From Pseudomonas nabeulensis (GTDB taxonomy: Bacteria > Pseudomonadota > Gammaproteobacteria > Pseudomonadales > Pseudomonadaceae): a stretch of 55,594 nt of DNA. The notes under the pieces are model-generated. The model saw nothing but the letters and a program-made list of their open reading frames with translations. It did not search any database and was not told the DNA's origin. The DNA is taken from the NCBI RefSeq assembly GCF_004682045.1, contig NZ_QUZT01000047.1, forward strand, positions 1 through 55,594, in the 5' to 3' direction. The position numbers and the translations under genes were made by a program. Positions 7,858-17,289 of this stretch are shown piece after piece (positions within the stretch are counted from its first letter, which is position 1; every line of letters begins with the position of its first letter).

Positions 7858-9576
7858 TTATGCCAGAGCCTCCCAGCAAAACTCCACGCAGACACTGCGC
7901 CCGCCGTCGGACCAGCCTACCGCGCTGCTCAGCTGACGTACCAGGCTCAAGCCTCGACCTGACAGGCGGTCGATATCCACAGGCCGCGCCAGCATTTTTT
8001 CCACGTCAAACCCCGCGCCGCTGTCTTCAATGTGCAGGATCATCTTGCCGCCCGCCGCCATGGGCACCACCTCCACATGCACGCGGATGTAGCCGCTGTC
8101 CAACTGCGCCAGCCGCTCATTACGTTGGCGGTAATACTCGGCAAACCCGTGGGCATCACGCTTGAGCCGCGAATCCAGGCCCAGCACGCCATGTTCCAAC
8201 GCATTGGAATACAACTCGGCCATGACGCTATAAAGCGCCCCGCTCTGGCCGCGCAGCCCGTGGATCTCCAGCAGCAATTGCAGCAGGTATGGCAAGGGGT
8301 TGTAGCACTTGAGCGTCTCGGCGCGAAACTCGAAACTCACCGCCCAATCCACCGGCGACGATTGGCCGCTGTCGGCATACACCGGCCCCGACGAATGCAA
8401 GGACAGGTCCGACGCCAGCGTGATCTCCACCATGCTCACGTCATCCCGCGCTTCACCACGAAACGCGGCCAGGGCCTGCTCGATGTCTTCGAACAACCGG
8501 TCGGGCTCTCGATTGGCGGCAAATACCTGCTGCAAGCGTGCGGCGCCGAACAACTGGTCATTGCCGTCGGCAGTATCCAGCACCCCGTCAGACAGCAGGA
8601 ACACCCGGTCGCCCAGCGCCATCGGCCACACGTCGGTGCGGTCATCAAATGCCTCGGCCGACAACACGCCCAACGGCAAATGCCGCGACACCAACGGCGT
8701 GCGCTTGCCGCTGGCGACCTCATGCACATAGCCGTCGGGCATGCCGCCGTTCCACACCTCGACCACCCGCCGCTGCGCACTCAGGCACAACAATGTCGCG
8801 CAACAGAACATGTCCACCGGCAGGATGCGCTTGAGCTTGGCGTTCATCTCCCGCAGGGTCTGCGCCAAACCGTAGCCCTTCGCAGTCATGCCGTAGAACA
8901 CTTCGGCCAGGGGCATCGCCCCCACCGCCGCCGGCAAGCCGTGACCGGTGAAATCGCCAAGCAACACATGCATGTCGCCGGACGGCGTGTAGGCCGCCAG
9001 CAGCAGGTCACCGTTGAACAGCGCGTAGGGCGATTGCAGGTAGCGGATATTCGGCGCGGCGTTGATACAACCGGAGTGCGCCACCTTGTCGAACACCGCC
9101 TTGGCCACCCGCTGCTCATGCAGCAGGTAGTCGTGATGCCTGGCGATCAGGTCGCGCTGCTGCAATACCGTCGCTTGCAGGCGACGCAGGCGGTCCATGG
9201 CGTTGATCTTCGCCGCGAGAATCAGTTGGTTGTAGGGCTTGGGCAGGAAGTCATCACCACCGGCATCCAGGCACTGGGCTAGGGCTTCGCTCTCGCGCAG
9301 GGAGGTGAGGAAGATGATCGGCACCAGCGCCTCCCCCGCCAATTGCTTGATGCGTCGCGCGGCCTCAAAACCGTCCATCACCGGCATCAACGCATCCATT
9401 AATACCAATTGCGGCCGCTCGCGGGTGAACACCTCCACGGCTTGCGCGCCGTTGGTGGCAGTCAGTACCTGGTGGCCCTGGCGCCGCACGATGGTCGACA
9501 AAAGCAACAGGTCGGCGGCGCTGTCTTCGGCGATCAGGATGGTCAGCGACTCAGGAATGGGGGCCAGGCCGCTCAA
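7858..9576 (-). CDS. hsbR: HsbR-like response regulator with PP2C phosphatase and anti-sigma kinase domains
   Basis: 572 residues. It has an N-terminal receiver with phospho-acceptor Asp61 (VLMDALMP), a central SpoIIE/PP2C phosphatase (GDFTGHGLPAAVG, about residues 205-220; RDDVSMVEI) and a C-terminal GHKL serine-kinase domain (HIEDSGAGFD; GRGLSLVRQL). In P. aeruginosa HsbR switches between dephosphorylating and phosphorylating HsbA depending on HptB signalling. It overlaps hsbA by 4 bp (ATGA), indicating coupling. Confidence 0.9.
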   Translation of the reverse strand: MSGLAPIPESLTILIAEDSAADLLLLSTIVRRQGHQVLTATNGAQAVEVFTRERPQLVLMDALMPVMDGFEAARRIKQLAGEALVPIIFLTSLRESEALAQCLDAGGDDFLPKPYNQLILAAKINAMDRLRRLQATVLQQRDLIARHHDYLLHEQRVAKAVFDKVAHSGCINAAPNIRYLQSPYALFNGDLLLAAYTPSGDMHVLLGDFTGHGLPAAVGAMPLAEVFYGMTAKGYGLAQTLREMNAKLKRILPVDMFCCATLLCLSAQRRVVEVWNGGMPDGYVHEVASGKRTPLVSRHLPLGVLSAEAFDDRTDVWPMALGDRVFLLSDGVLDTADGNDQLFGAARLQQVFAANREPDRLFEDIEQALAAFRGEARDDVSMVEITLASDLSLHSSGPVYADSGQSSPVDWAVSFEFRAETLKCYNPLPYLLQLLLEIHGLRGQSGALYSVMAELYSNALEHGVLGLDSRLKRDAHGFAEYYRQRNERLAQLDSGYIRVHVEVVPMAAGGKMILHIEDSGAGFDVEKMLARPVDIDRLSGRGLSLVRQLSSAVGWSDGGRSVCVEFCWEALA

Positions 9577-9878
9577 CTGATGTCGAACAGTTTGTCGAAG
9601 TTGGAGATACCGAGGATCTTGCGCACATCGGAGTTGCTGTTGATCACGCGGATATCGGCGTCGTCACCGCCGGCGTGATCGCGCAGCAGCAAGAGCATGC
9701 CGAGGGCGGAGCTGTCGAGGTAGGTGGCTTCTTTCAAGTCCACGACGATGGCGTCGGGCTTGGGGTAGATGCGTTCGTAGACTTCACGAAAATGCTGGTG
9801 ACTGCTGAAATCAAACCGGCCCTTGATGGCGATGGTCAATTTTTTCCCGTCCGGGGACACTTCAGGAACGACTGACAT
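9573..9878 (-). CDS. hsbA: HsbA-like anti-sigma factor antagonist (STAS domain)
   Basis: A 101-residue STAS domain. The expected phosphorylated serine lies in YLDSSALGMLLLL (Ser56 or Ser57). In P. aeruginosa, unphosphorylated HsbA binds the anti-sigma FlgM and so frees FliA; phosphorylated HsbA acts through the diguanylate cyclase HsbD. Here the gene is embedded in the flagellar cluster, just after fliJ and a REPIN. flgM and hsbD are not in the window. Confidence 0.9.
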   Translation of the reverse strand: MSVVPEVSPDGKKLTIAIKGRFDFSSHQHFREVYERIYPKPDAIVVDLKEATYLDSSALGMLLLLRDHAGGDDADIRVINSNSDVRKILGISNFDKLFDIS

Positions 9879-9951
9879 GCGACTGCTTCCTTGTCATTGG
9901 CAATGACACAAGGTTTAGCAGGTGAACCGAATGCGGGCAACACCACAAATC

Positions 9952-10046
9952 AAATGTGGGAGGGGGCTTGCCCCGGATGGCAGTGTGTCAGTCACTGCAT
10001 TCGTAGCTGACCCACCGCTATCGGGGGCAAGCCCCCTCCCACATTT
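9952..10046. repeat. REPIN between fliJ and hsbA
   Basis: Paired GI-type REP arms (AAATGTGGGAGGGGGCTTGC and its inverse) surround a partly inverted spacer. It lies 18 bp past the fliJ stop and 73 bp before the hsbA start, separating the fliE-J operon from the hsb genes. Confidence 0.88.
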
Positions 10047-10064
10047 TTAGTACTGCCAAGGCTG

Positions 10065-10514
10065 TTAGTACTGCGATTGGCGTGGAAGACGCTGGGACAA
10101 CTCATCCATCAACTTCTGCTCACGCTTATCCTCAACCGCCCGCGCTTCATCGATATAGCGCTGCACCAACTTGCGCAAGCCTTCGACCCGTGCAAACGCC
10201 GCCTGCCAGCTCTCCCGCGCGCGATCAAGGTTGGTCTGGTGCCACGCCAGGCTCTGGCGCTGCTGATCCACCGCCGTCTCAAGCTGGTTGAGAAAGCCCT
10301 GGTAACCCATCAGCCATTGCCCCGACACGCCTTGAGTGCCGCGCTCGATCCATTGCTGCTGATACTCTCCGCGAAAGCGCTCCAGGTCGCCCAGCTTGCT
10401 CTCGGCCAACCGCACCTGGCCCTGGAAATAACCCAGGCGCTGCACCGCGGTCTTTTCGGCTTTCTCGGCCATGTCGACCACCGGCGCCAGGCGTGAAGAA
10501 CGGGTACTGGCCAT
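10065..10514 (-). CDS. fliJ: Flagellar export chaperone FliJ
   Basis: 149 residues, almost entirely alpha-helical and coiled-coil, rich in Arg, Gln and Glu (AEKTAVQRLGYFQGQVRLAE). It is the stalk of the FliHI export ATPase and escorts free chaperones. It lies 3 bp downstream of fliI, the usual order. It is the last gene of the fliEFGHIJ run. Confidence 0.95.
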   Translation of the reverse strand: MASTRSSRLAPVVDMAEKAEKTAVQRLGYFQGQVRLAESKLGDLERFRGEYQQQWIERGTQGVSGQWLMGYQGFLNQLETAVDQQRQSLAWHQTNLDRARESWQAAFARVEGLRKLVQRYIDEARAVEDKREQKLMDELSQRLPRQSQY

Positions 10515-10517
10515 GGC

Positions 10518-11876
10518 TTAGCCCCCCGGGGCCGGGGCGAAGATCGAACCCAGGTGCGCTTCGCTTTCGCCCATGCTGATCTTGTCGTTAAGCCCCTGGC
10601 GCAGGTAGGTCACCAGTTGCGGTTGCAGGGCAATCGCCAGGTCGGTCTCGCGATCACCGCCGGCCACATAAGCGCCCACGCTGATCAAGTCGCGACTCTG
10701 CTGATACCGCGACCACAATTGCTTGAACTGCTGCGCACGGGCCATATGTTGCGGCGTAACCACCGACGGCATCACCCGGCTGATGGACGCTTCGATATCG
10801 ATGGCCGGGTAATGCCCCTCTTCGGCCAGGCGCCGCGACAGCACGATGTGACCGTCGAGCACGCCCCGCGCCGAGTCGGCAATCGGGTCTTGCTGGTCAT
10901 CGCCTTCGGACAGCACGGTGTAGAACGCGGTGATCGAACCACCACCGGCCTCGGCATTACCGGCGCGCTCCACCAACTTCGGCAGTTTGGCGAACACCGA
11001 CGGCGGATAACCTTTGGTGGCTGGCGGCTCGCCGATGGCCAGGGCGATTTCCCGCTGGGCCTGGGCGAAACGGGTCAACGAATCCATCAGCAACAGAACG
11101 TTCTTGCCCTTGTCGCGAAAATATTCGGCGATGCGCGTGCAGTACATCGCGGCGCGCAAACGCATCAAGGGCGCGTCATCCGCGGGGGATGCGACGACCA
11201 CCGAGCGCTTGAGGCCTTCTTCGCCGAGGCTGTGCTCGATAAATTCCTTCACCTCACGGCCCCGCTCGCCGATCAGCCCCACCACGATAATGTCGGCCTC
11301 GGTAAAGCGCGTCATCATGCCCAGCAACACCGACTTACCCACGCCGGTACCGGCAAACAGGCCCAGACGCTGGCCACGGCCCACCGTCAATAATCCGTTG
11401 ATGCTGCGAATGCCCACGTCCAGCGGCACGCTGATGGGGTTACGGTTGAGAGGGTTGATGGTGGGGCCGTCCATCGGCACCCAATCTTCGGCCTTCATGC
11501 CGCCCTTACCGTCCAGCGCACGACCGGCGCCATCCAGCACACGACCGAGCATGCTCATGCCCATGGGCAAGCGGCCGGTGTCGGCCAACGGCACTACGCG
11601 GGCACCGGGGGCGATACCCGCCAGGCTGCCCACGGGCATCAGGAAAATCTTGCTGCCGGAAAAGCCCATCACTTCGGCTTCGACCTGCACCGGGTGATAG
11701 CTGTCGTCGTTGATCACCATGCAGCGGCTGCCCATGGCAGCGCGCAGGCCTTCGGCTTCGAGGGTCAGGCCGACCATGCGCAACAGGCGCCCTTCGAGGA
11801 TCGGCTGGCCCGGCAACTCGGTGGCCTCGGCGTAGCTGCCCAGGCGCTTGGCGAAGCTGGTGCGATCAAGGCGCAT
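10518..11876 (-). CDS. fliI: Flagellar export ATPase FliI
   Basis: 452 residues, F1-beta-like. Walker A is AGTGVGKS (about residues 175-182) and Walker B is NVLLLMDSLTRFAQAQRE. The FliI/YscN signature PSVFAKLPKLVERAGN is present. It energises export together with FliH and FliJ. Its 5' end overlaps the 3' end of fliH by 11 bp. Confidence 0.98.
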   Translation of the reverse strand: MRLDRTSFAKRLGSYAEATELPGQPILEGRLLRMVGLTLEAEGLRAAMGSRCMVINDDSYHPVQVEAEVMGFSGSKIFLMPVGSLAGIAPGARVVPLADTGRLPMGMSMLGRVLDGAGRALDGKGGMKAEDWVPMDGPTINPLNRNPISVPLDVGIRSINGLLTVGRGQRLGLFAGTGVGKSVLLGMMTRFTEADIIVVGLIGERGREVKEFIEHSLGEEGLKRSVVVASPADDAPLMRLRAAMYCTRIAEYFRDKGKNVLLLMDSLTRFAQAQREIALAIGEPPATKGYPPSVFAKLPKLVERAGNAEAGGGSITAFYTVLSEGDDQQDPIADSARGVLDGHIVLSRRLAEEGHYPAIDIEASISRVMPSVVTPQHMARAQQFKQLWSRYQQSRDLISVGAYVAGGDRETDLAIALQPQLVTYLRQGLNDKISMGESEAHLGSIFAPAPGG

Positions 11877-12630
11877 CGGGGGCGTCCAGGTCCACGCTCA
11901 GGTCAGGCTCGGCGGGGTTCAACACCTGTTCGTGAGCCTGGTCCAGCAACTTGGCCATGATCTGGCTGATGCGGGTTTCCACGGTGGCATCGATGCGGCT
12001 GTGTTCGGTCTCGACGCGGCAACCACCAGGCTGCAACGCGGCGTCCTCGACGATGCGCCAGGTTTCTTCATGGCGCTCGCGCAGGGCTTTGACCTGTTCG
12101 AAATCCTGCGGATTGATGTACAGCCGCACATTGCCGACGCCCAGGGGCAGCAGCTTGAGGGCCTCGCGCATCACGCTTTCGATATGGCTGGAGTCCAGCA
12201 CCAGTTCACGCTGGATCACCTGGCGGGCGATGTGCTCCACCAGGCCAACCATGGCTTTTTCGAGTTGCGAATCCTGCTCGGCAATCGGGTCGAATAAGCC
12301 GCGCATCAGCCGCTCCAGGCTACCCAGCTTTACGCCAAGCGCCGCCTCAGCTTCCTGGCGCACCTTGAGGGTAGAGCTGCGAAACCCGTCCTTTTCACCA
12401 GCGGCAAAGCCTTCGTTGTAGGCCTCCTGACGGATGGCCTCCACCTCTTCCAGGGTCAGTGGCTGGACTTCTTCCAGCGGCACTTCTTCGGATTCCACCG
12501 GCAACTCTTCCACCGGCTCAGGCTCGGGCTCCGGCACATGGGGGTCGAAGCTGGGCAACGACCAGATGTCGAACCCGCCGACATCCCGTGCGCGAATCAG
12601 ATCGCTGGGCGCCTCATCTTTGTTCGACAT
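11866..12630 (-). CDS. fliH: Flagellar assembly protein FliH
   Basis: 254 residues. An acidic Pro/Glu-rich N-terminal stretch (residues 28-60) is followed by a coiled-coil and an F1-delta/V1-E-like C-terminal domain. It is the peripheral stalk and negative regulator of FliI and docks it to FliN. It lies 10 bp after fliG and overlaps fliI. Confidence 0.95.
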   Translation of the reverse strand: MSNKDEAPSDLIRARDVGGFDIWSLPSFDPHVPEPEPEPVEELPVESEEVPLEEVQPLTLEEVEAIRQEAYNEGFAAGEKDGFRSSTLKVRQEAEAALGVKLGSLERLMRGLFDPIAEQDSQLEKAMVGLVEHIARQVIQRELVLDSSHIESVMREALKLLPLGVGNVRLYINPQDFEQVKALRERHEETWRIVEDAALQPGGCRVETEHSRIDATVETRISQIMAKLLDQAHEQVLNPAEPDLSVDLDAPDAP

Positions 12631-12640
12631 GCCAGGCGCC

Positions 12641-13660
12641 TTAGATCATTTCTTCGCCGCCCTTCCCGCCGAGAACGATTTCTCCGGCTTCGGCCATACG
12701 GCGGGCAATGGTGAGGATTTCTTTCTGCGCGGTTTCCACGTCGCTGACGCGTACCGGGCCCTTGGCTTCGAGGTCGTCGCGCAACAGCTCGGAAGCACGT
12801 TTGGACATGTTCTTGAAGATCTTCTCCTTGACGCCTTCGTCGGAACCCTTGAGGGCCAACACCAGCACGTCGGACGAGACTTCGCGCAGCAACGCCTGGA
12901 TGCCACGGTCGTCGACATCGGAGAGGTTGTTGAACACGAACATCAGGTCTTCGATCTGGCCGGACAGGGTGTCGTCGATCTCGCGGATCGAGTCCATCAA
13001 CTGGCCTTCGACCGAGCTGTCGAGGAAGTTCATGATGTCGGCCGCACGCTTGATACCACCCAAAGTGGTGCGCGAAGCGTTGGAGTTGCCGGAGAACTGC
13101 TTCTCCAGGATCGTGTTGAGTTCTTTCAGCGCCGCCGGCTGCACGGTGTTCAGCGACGACACGCGCAGGATGATGTCCAGGCGCACTTTATGGTCGAAGT
13201 GGCCGAGTACTTCACCGGCCTGGTCCGGGTCGAGGTAGGCCACCACGATGGCCTGGATCTGCGGGTGTTCGTAGCGGATCACGTCGGCAACGGCGCGCGG
13301 TTCCATCCACTTGAGGCTGTCCAGGCCGCTGGTGTTGCCACCCAACAGGATGCGGTCGATCAGGCCGTTGGCCTTGTCTTCGCCCAGGGCCGAGGTGAGC
13401 ATCTTGCGGATGTAGCTGTCGGAGCCGACGCCCAGGCTGGTCTGGTCGCCGACGATCTCGACGAACTCGCTCATCACCTGTTCGACTTGCTCACGGTGCA
13501 CATTGCGCATCTGCGCCATGGCCACGCCGACGCGCTGGACCTCTTTAGGGCCCATATGGCGCAGCACTTGGGCGGCGTCGGTTTCACCGAGGGACAGCAG
13601 CAAGACTGCGGCTTTATCGACCTTGGTGAGCTTGGCAACAGCGGCTCGATTATCACTCAT
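12641..13660 (-). CDS. fliG: Flagellar motor switch protein FliG
   Basis: 339 residues with N, middle and C domains. The EHPQ motif of the middle domain is seen in RYEHPQIQAIVVAYLDPD, and the C-terminal torque helix region has DDRGIQALLREV. It connects the MS-ring to the C-ring and contacts the stator. It overlaps the fliF stop by 8 bp, so translation is probably coupled. Confidence 0.98.
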   Translation of the reverse strand: MSDNRAAVAKLTKVDKAAVLLLSLGETDAAQVLRHMGPKEVQRVGVAMAQMRNVHREQVEQVMSEFVEIVGDQTSLGVGSDSYIRKMLTSALGEDKANGLIDRILLGGNTSGLDSLKWMEPRAVADVIRYEHPQIQAIVVAYLDPDQAGEVLGHFDHKVRLDIILRVSSLNTVQPAALKELNTILEKQFSGNSNASRTTLGGIKRAADIMNFLDSSVEGQLMDSIREIDDTLSGQIEDLMFVFNNLSDVDDRGIQALLREVSSDVLVLALKGSDEGVKEKIFKNMSKRASELLRDDLEAKGPVRVSDVETAQKEILTIARRMAEAGEIVLGGKGGEEMI

Positions 13661-15428
13661 CTGCGTTGATCCACTCTTTCACGACCTGGGCCACACGGCC
13701 CGGGTCTTCTGCCACCAGACTCTTGATTGCGTTCAGCTGAGCGTCGTAACCCTCGCTCGGGCTTGGCAACAGGATGCTTTGCGGGCCGCCGAGGCTCACG
13801 CGGTCGTTGGCCAGTTCGCCGTCCAGGCCGCCCATGCCACCCAACTCGACGTCGCCACCGGCCAGGGCCAGCTGTTTCTTGCCATTGCCGGTGATGTTGT
13901 TGAGCACCGGACGCAGCACGCCGAACACCAGCACCAGGATGAACAACACCCCCAGCACTTGCTTGACGATGTCCCAGAACCACGGCTGGGTGTAGAACGC
14001 CGCTTCGGCGATCACTTCGCCACGCTCGGCGGAGAACGGCATGTTGATCACGCTGACACTGTCGCCACGGCTGGCGTCAAAACCGACGGCGTCCTGCACC
14101 AAGCGGGTGAAGCGCGCCAATTCGTCGGCGCTCCATGGGGCACGGGTAATGGCGCCGTCCGCAGGGTTGACCTTGACCTGGTCATCGACCACCACCGACA
14201 CCGACAGGCGATTGACGCGGCCTTGTTGCTGCTTGGTGTGGCTGATGGAACGGTCGAGCTCGAAGTTCTTGGTGGACTGGTTACGCTTGTCCGACGGGTA
14301 CGGCGCGAGCATGGGCTGGCCGGTGGCCGGGTCCATGATCTGCTGACCATTGGCGTCCAGCAGCGGCTGGCCTGGCTGGATCGCGCCCGCAGTAGCGGCA
14401 GCGCCACCGGTGGTTTGCGGCGCCGTGGCCGGGGCTGGCGGCTGGTTGCTCAGGGCGCCCGGCACACCTTGCGGACCATTGCTGGCGGTGCGCTGTTCGT
14501 TGGTCGACTGCTCACTGCGCAAGGCCGGCTGGTCGGGGTTGAACTGCTCGGAAGTCGACTCGACCGCGCTGAAATCCACATCGGCGGAGACTTCGGCCTT
14601 GTAGCGGTCGTTGCCCAGTACCGGTTGCAGGATGTTGTGCACACGCTGGGTCAGCATGCTTTCCATGCGGCGGCTGTAGTCGAACTGCTTGCCGGCCTGG
14701 GTCAGCGCCGAGTTCTCGGCCATGTCGGACAGCAGGTTGCCCTTCTGGTCCACCACGGTAATTTGCGACTTGCTCAACTCGGGGACGCTGGTCGCCACCA
14801 GATTGACGATGGCCAGGACCTGGCCAGGCTCCAGGGAGCGGCCGGCAAACAGTTCCACCAATACCGAAGCGCTGGGTTTGCGTTCATCACGTACAAACAC
14901 CGAGCTTTTCGGAATGGCCAGGTGCACGCGGGCGCCCTTGACGTTGTTCAGGCTGGAGATGGTGCGGGCCAACTCGCCTTCCAGGCCACGACGGTAGCGG
15001 GTGGCTTCCATGAACTGGGAAGTGCCCAGGCCCTGGTCCTTGTCGAGGATTTCAAAACCGATGTTGCTGTCGGACGGCGTCACGCCAGCCGCTGCGAGCT
15101 TCATGCGCGCACGGGCCACGTCGTCGGCCTTGACCAGCAAGGCGCCGGAGTTGGGCTCTACGGTGTAGGCGATATCGGCGGCCGCCAGGGTTTCCATGAT
15201 CTGCTTGGAATCCATGCCCGCCAGGCTGCCGTACAGCGGCCGGTAATCGGGTTGCTGCGACCACAACACCACGGCAAAACCAATCGCCACGCTGGCCGCC
15301 AGGCCGACCATCAGGCCCACCTGACGCAACATGGTCATTTCGGAGAGATTTTCCAGGAACGACAGGCCAAACAGCGGCGGCTTGCCGTCTGCCTTGGCGG
15401 GTGCGTTGTCCACGACTGCTTCTGCCAT
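13653..15428 (-). CDS. fliF: Flagellar MS-ring protein FliF
   Basis: 591 residues. It has two transmembrane helices (near residues 35-55 and 455-478, VKQVLGVLFILVLVFGVL), periplasmic ring-building domains between them and a FliG-binding C-terminus. It is the first structure assembled in the membrane. It lies 16 bp downstream of fliE. Confidence 0.98.
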   Translation of the reverse strand: MAEAVVDNAPAKADGKPPLFGLSFLENLSEMTMLRQVGLMVGLAASVAIGFAVVLWSQQPDYRPLYGSLAGMDSKQIMETLAAADIAYTVEPNSGALLVKADDVARARMKLAAAGVTPSDSNIGFEILDKDQGLGTSQFMEATRYRRGLEGELARTISSLNNVKGARVHLAIPKSSVFVRDERKPSASVLVELFAGRSLEPGQVLAIVNLVATSVPELSKSQITVVDQKGNLLSDMAENSALTQAGKQFDYSRRMESMLTQRVHNILQPVLGNDRYKAEVSADVDFSAVESTSEQFNPDQPALRSEQSTNEQRTASNGPQGVPGALSNQPPAPATAPQTTGGAAATAGAIQPGQPLLDANGQQIMDPATGQPMLAPYPSDKRNQSTKNFELDRSISHTKQQQGRVNRLSVSVVVDDQVKVNPADGAITRAPWSADELARFTRLVQDAVGFDASRGDSVSVINMPFSAERGEVIAEAAFYTQPWFWDIVKQVLGVLFILVLVFGVLRPVLNNITGNGKKQLALAGGDVELGGMGGLDGELANDRVSLGGPQSILLPSPSEGYDAQLNAIKSLVAEDPGRVAQVVKEWINADE

Positions 15429-15444
15429 GACTTAAATCTCGTCC

Positions 15445-15774
15445 TTAAACCGGCATCTGCATGATGTCTTGGTAAGCCTGAACCAGCTTGTTACGCACCT
15501 GGGTCAAGGCCTGGAAGGAGACGCTGGCCTTTTGCGAGGCGACCATCACGTCGGTGAGGTCCACGCCGCTCTTGCCGATTTCGAAGGCGTTGGCCAACTG
15601 ACTGGAGGCTTGCTGGGTATCACTGACTTTATTGATCGCCGAACCCAGCATGTCGGCAAAACTGCTTTGGCCCAATTCCGGCGCTGGCGCGACGGATTTC
15701 GGTTGTGCCATGGCTTCCATTTGCATGGAGCGCATATCCAACATCAACCGATTGAACTCAATACCCTGGCTCAT
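15445..15774 (-). CDS. fliE: Flagellar hook-basal body complex protein FliE
   Basis: A 109-residue junction protein joining the MS-ring to the proximal rod. The C-terminal helix is family-typical (VMVASQKASVSFQALTQVRNKLVQAYQDIM). The start MSQGIEFNRLML was chosen. A 16-residue N-terminal extension in frame looks non-native, and the sigma-54 promoter lies only 62 bp above this start. It is the first gene of the fliEFGHIJ operon. Confidence 0.96.
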   Translation of the reverse strand: MSQGIEFNRLMLDMRSMQMEAMAQPKSVAPAPELGQSSFADMLGSAINKVSDTQQASSQLANAFEIGKSGVDLTDVMVASQKASVSFQALTQVRNKLVQAYQDIMQMPV

Positions 15775-15835
15775 GACCTTCTCTCTCCGACAACCCGCAT
15801 GTTTTTTGACGCTACGCCGCAATTACCCAGGGAGG

Positions 15836-15851
15836 TAGCAACAAGGGTGCC
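15836..15851 (-). promoter_or_regulatory. Sigma-54 promoter of the fliE operon
   Basis: The minus strand reads TGGCACCCTTGTTGCT, a near-perfect TGGCAC-N5-TTGCT with GG-N10-GC spacing. It lies in the fleR-fliE gap. fliE is FleQ/RpoN dependent in P. aeruginosa. Confidence 0.87.
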
Positions 15852-15906
15852 AGCTCTGTATCAATCCGTAAGAAAAGGCGACAAACTTTGTCGTTCTCGA
15901 TACCGA

Positions 15907-17283
15907 TCAGGTAGCGAACAGATACGCTTCCACGTCCATGCCGGCATCGCGCATCTGCGCCAGCTTGTAGCGCAGGGTGCGTGGGCTTATCCCCAAGCGC
16001 TCGGCGGCCTCTTTACGGCGGCCACGTTCAGCGCGCAGGGTGTCGATGATCATCTGGAATTCACGGCGACGCAGGTCGTCGCCCAAGGCACCGGCCGATT
16101 CCGCCTCGGCCACCACCGGCGCAGGCGCCAAGGCGGGGAGTGGCGCGGCGCCGCTGCCCATGGCCAGGCAGAAATCCTGGGGCTGGATCAAACCGCCCTG
16201 CTGCAAAATCAGCGCGCGCTGAATGGCGTTGTCTAATTCCCGCACATTGCCCGGCCACGGATAGCCGATCAGACAGGCCTGGGCCTCGGCCGACAGGCGC
16301 GCCTGGGCGTGCTTCATTTTTTTGACGTGGTTGTTCAGCAGGCGCTCGGCCAGCGGGATGATGTCCGCCGGGCGCTCACGCAATGGACGCCAGGCCAGCG
16401 GGAATACCGACAACCGATAGAACAAATCTTCACGGAAGCGCCCCGCCGCCACTTCACCCGCCAGATCGCGGTTGGTAGTGGCGACCACGCGGATATCCAG
16501 CTGGATCGGCTTGCGCGCGCCAACACGTTCTACTTCACGCTCTTGCAGCACCCGCAGCAGCTTGGCTTGCAGGCCCAGGGGCATTTCGGAAATTTCGTCG
16601 AGCAGGATGGTGCCGCCGTCGGCCTGTTCGAACTTGCCGGCCTGGGCCGCGATGGCGCCGGTGAACGAGCCTTTTTCATGCCCGAACAGGGTGGCTTCGA
16701 GCATGTTGTCGGGGATCGCCGCGCAGTTGATCGCAATAAACGGTTGCTTGGCGCGGCTCGATTGCTGGTGGATATAGCGCGCCAGCACCTCCTTGCCGGT
16801 GCCGGACTCGCCGGAAATCAACACGGTGGAATCGCTGCGCGCCACGCGGGCGGCCAGCTCCAGCAATTGCGCACTGGCCGGCTCGAAGGCAATCGGGCCT
16901 TCGCCTTCGACTGCCGGGAGCACGCCCAGGGCATGCCGCGCCACCAGTTCGATCAAGGCTTTTGGCTCAAAGGGTTTGACCAGGTAGTCCGCCGCGCCCT
17001 GGCGCATGGCGTCGACCGCCCGCTCCACCGCACCATGGGCGGTCATCAACAGCACCGGCAACTGCGGCTGGCGTGCACGCAGCAAGCCGAGCAACTGGTG
17101 CCCGTCCATGCCCGGCATATTCACGTCGCTGACCACCAGGCTGAATGACTCTTGCTCGACCGCTTCCAAGGCCTCCTCGGCAGAACCCACCGCCCGGTAA
17201 TCATGGCCCGCCAACAGCAGCGTGTCGGCCAATGCTTCACGCAGCGCGCGGTCGTCTTCTACCAATAAAACCTTGATTGCCAT
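15907..17283 (-). CDS. fleR: Sigma-54 response regulator FleR
   Basis: 458 residues. It has a receiver domain (acceptor Asp53 in VVSDVNMPG), an AAA+ domain with Walker A GESGTGKE and a sigma-54 contact loop GSFTGA (Ser in place of the usual Ala), and a C-terminal Fis-type HTH. With FleS it activates class III flagellar genes (hook, rings, flgKL). It is 6 bp downstream of fleS, so co-transcribed. Confidence 0.97.
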   Translation of the reverse strand: MAIKVLLVEDDRALREALADTLLLAGHDYRAVGSAEEALEAVEQESFSLVVSDVNMPGMDGHQLLGLLRARQPQLPVLLMTAHGAVERAVDAMRQGAADYLVKPFEPKALIELVARHALGVLPAVEGEGPIAFEPASAQLLELAARVARSDSTVLISGESGTGKEVLARYIHQQSSRAKQPFIAINCAAIPDNMLEATLFGHEKGSFTGAIAAQAGKFEQADGGTILLDEISEMPLGLQAKLLRVLQEREVERVGARKPIQLDIRVVATTNRDLAGEVAAGRFREDLFYRLSVFPLAWRPLRERPADIIPLAERLLNNHVKKMKHAQARLSAEAQACLIGYPWPGNVRELDNAIQRALILQQGGLIQPQDFCLAMGSGAAPLPALAPAPVVAEAESAGALGDDLRRREFQMIIDTLRAERGRRKEAAERLGISPRTLRYKLAQMRDAGMDVEAYLFAT

Positions 17284-17289
17284 GTTCGT

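Noticed and set aside
5880..10046. CRISPR-like repeats
   Set aside because: The repeats are inverted pairs scattered kilobases apart, with no regular spacers and no cas genes. They are REPINs.
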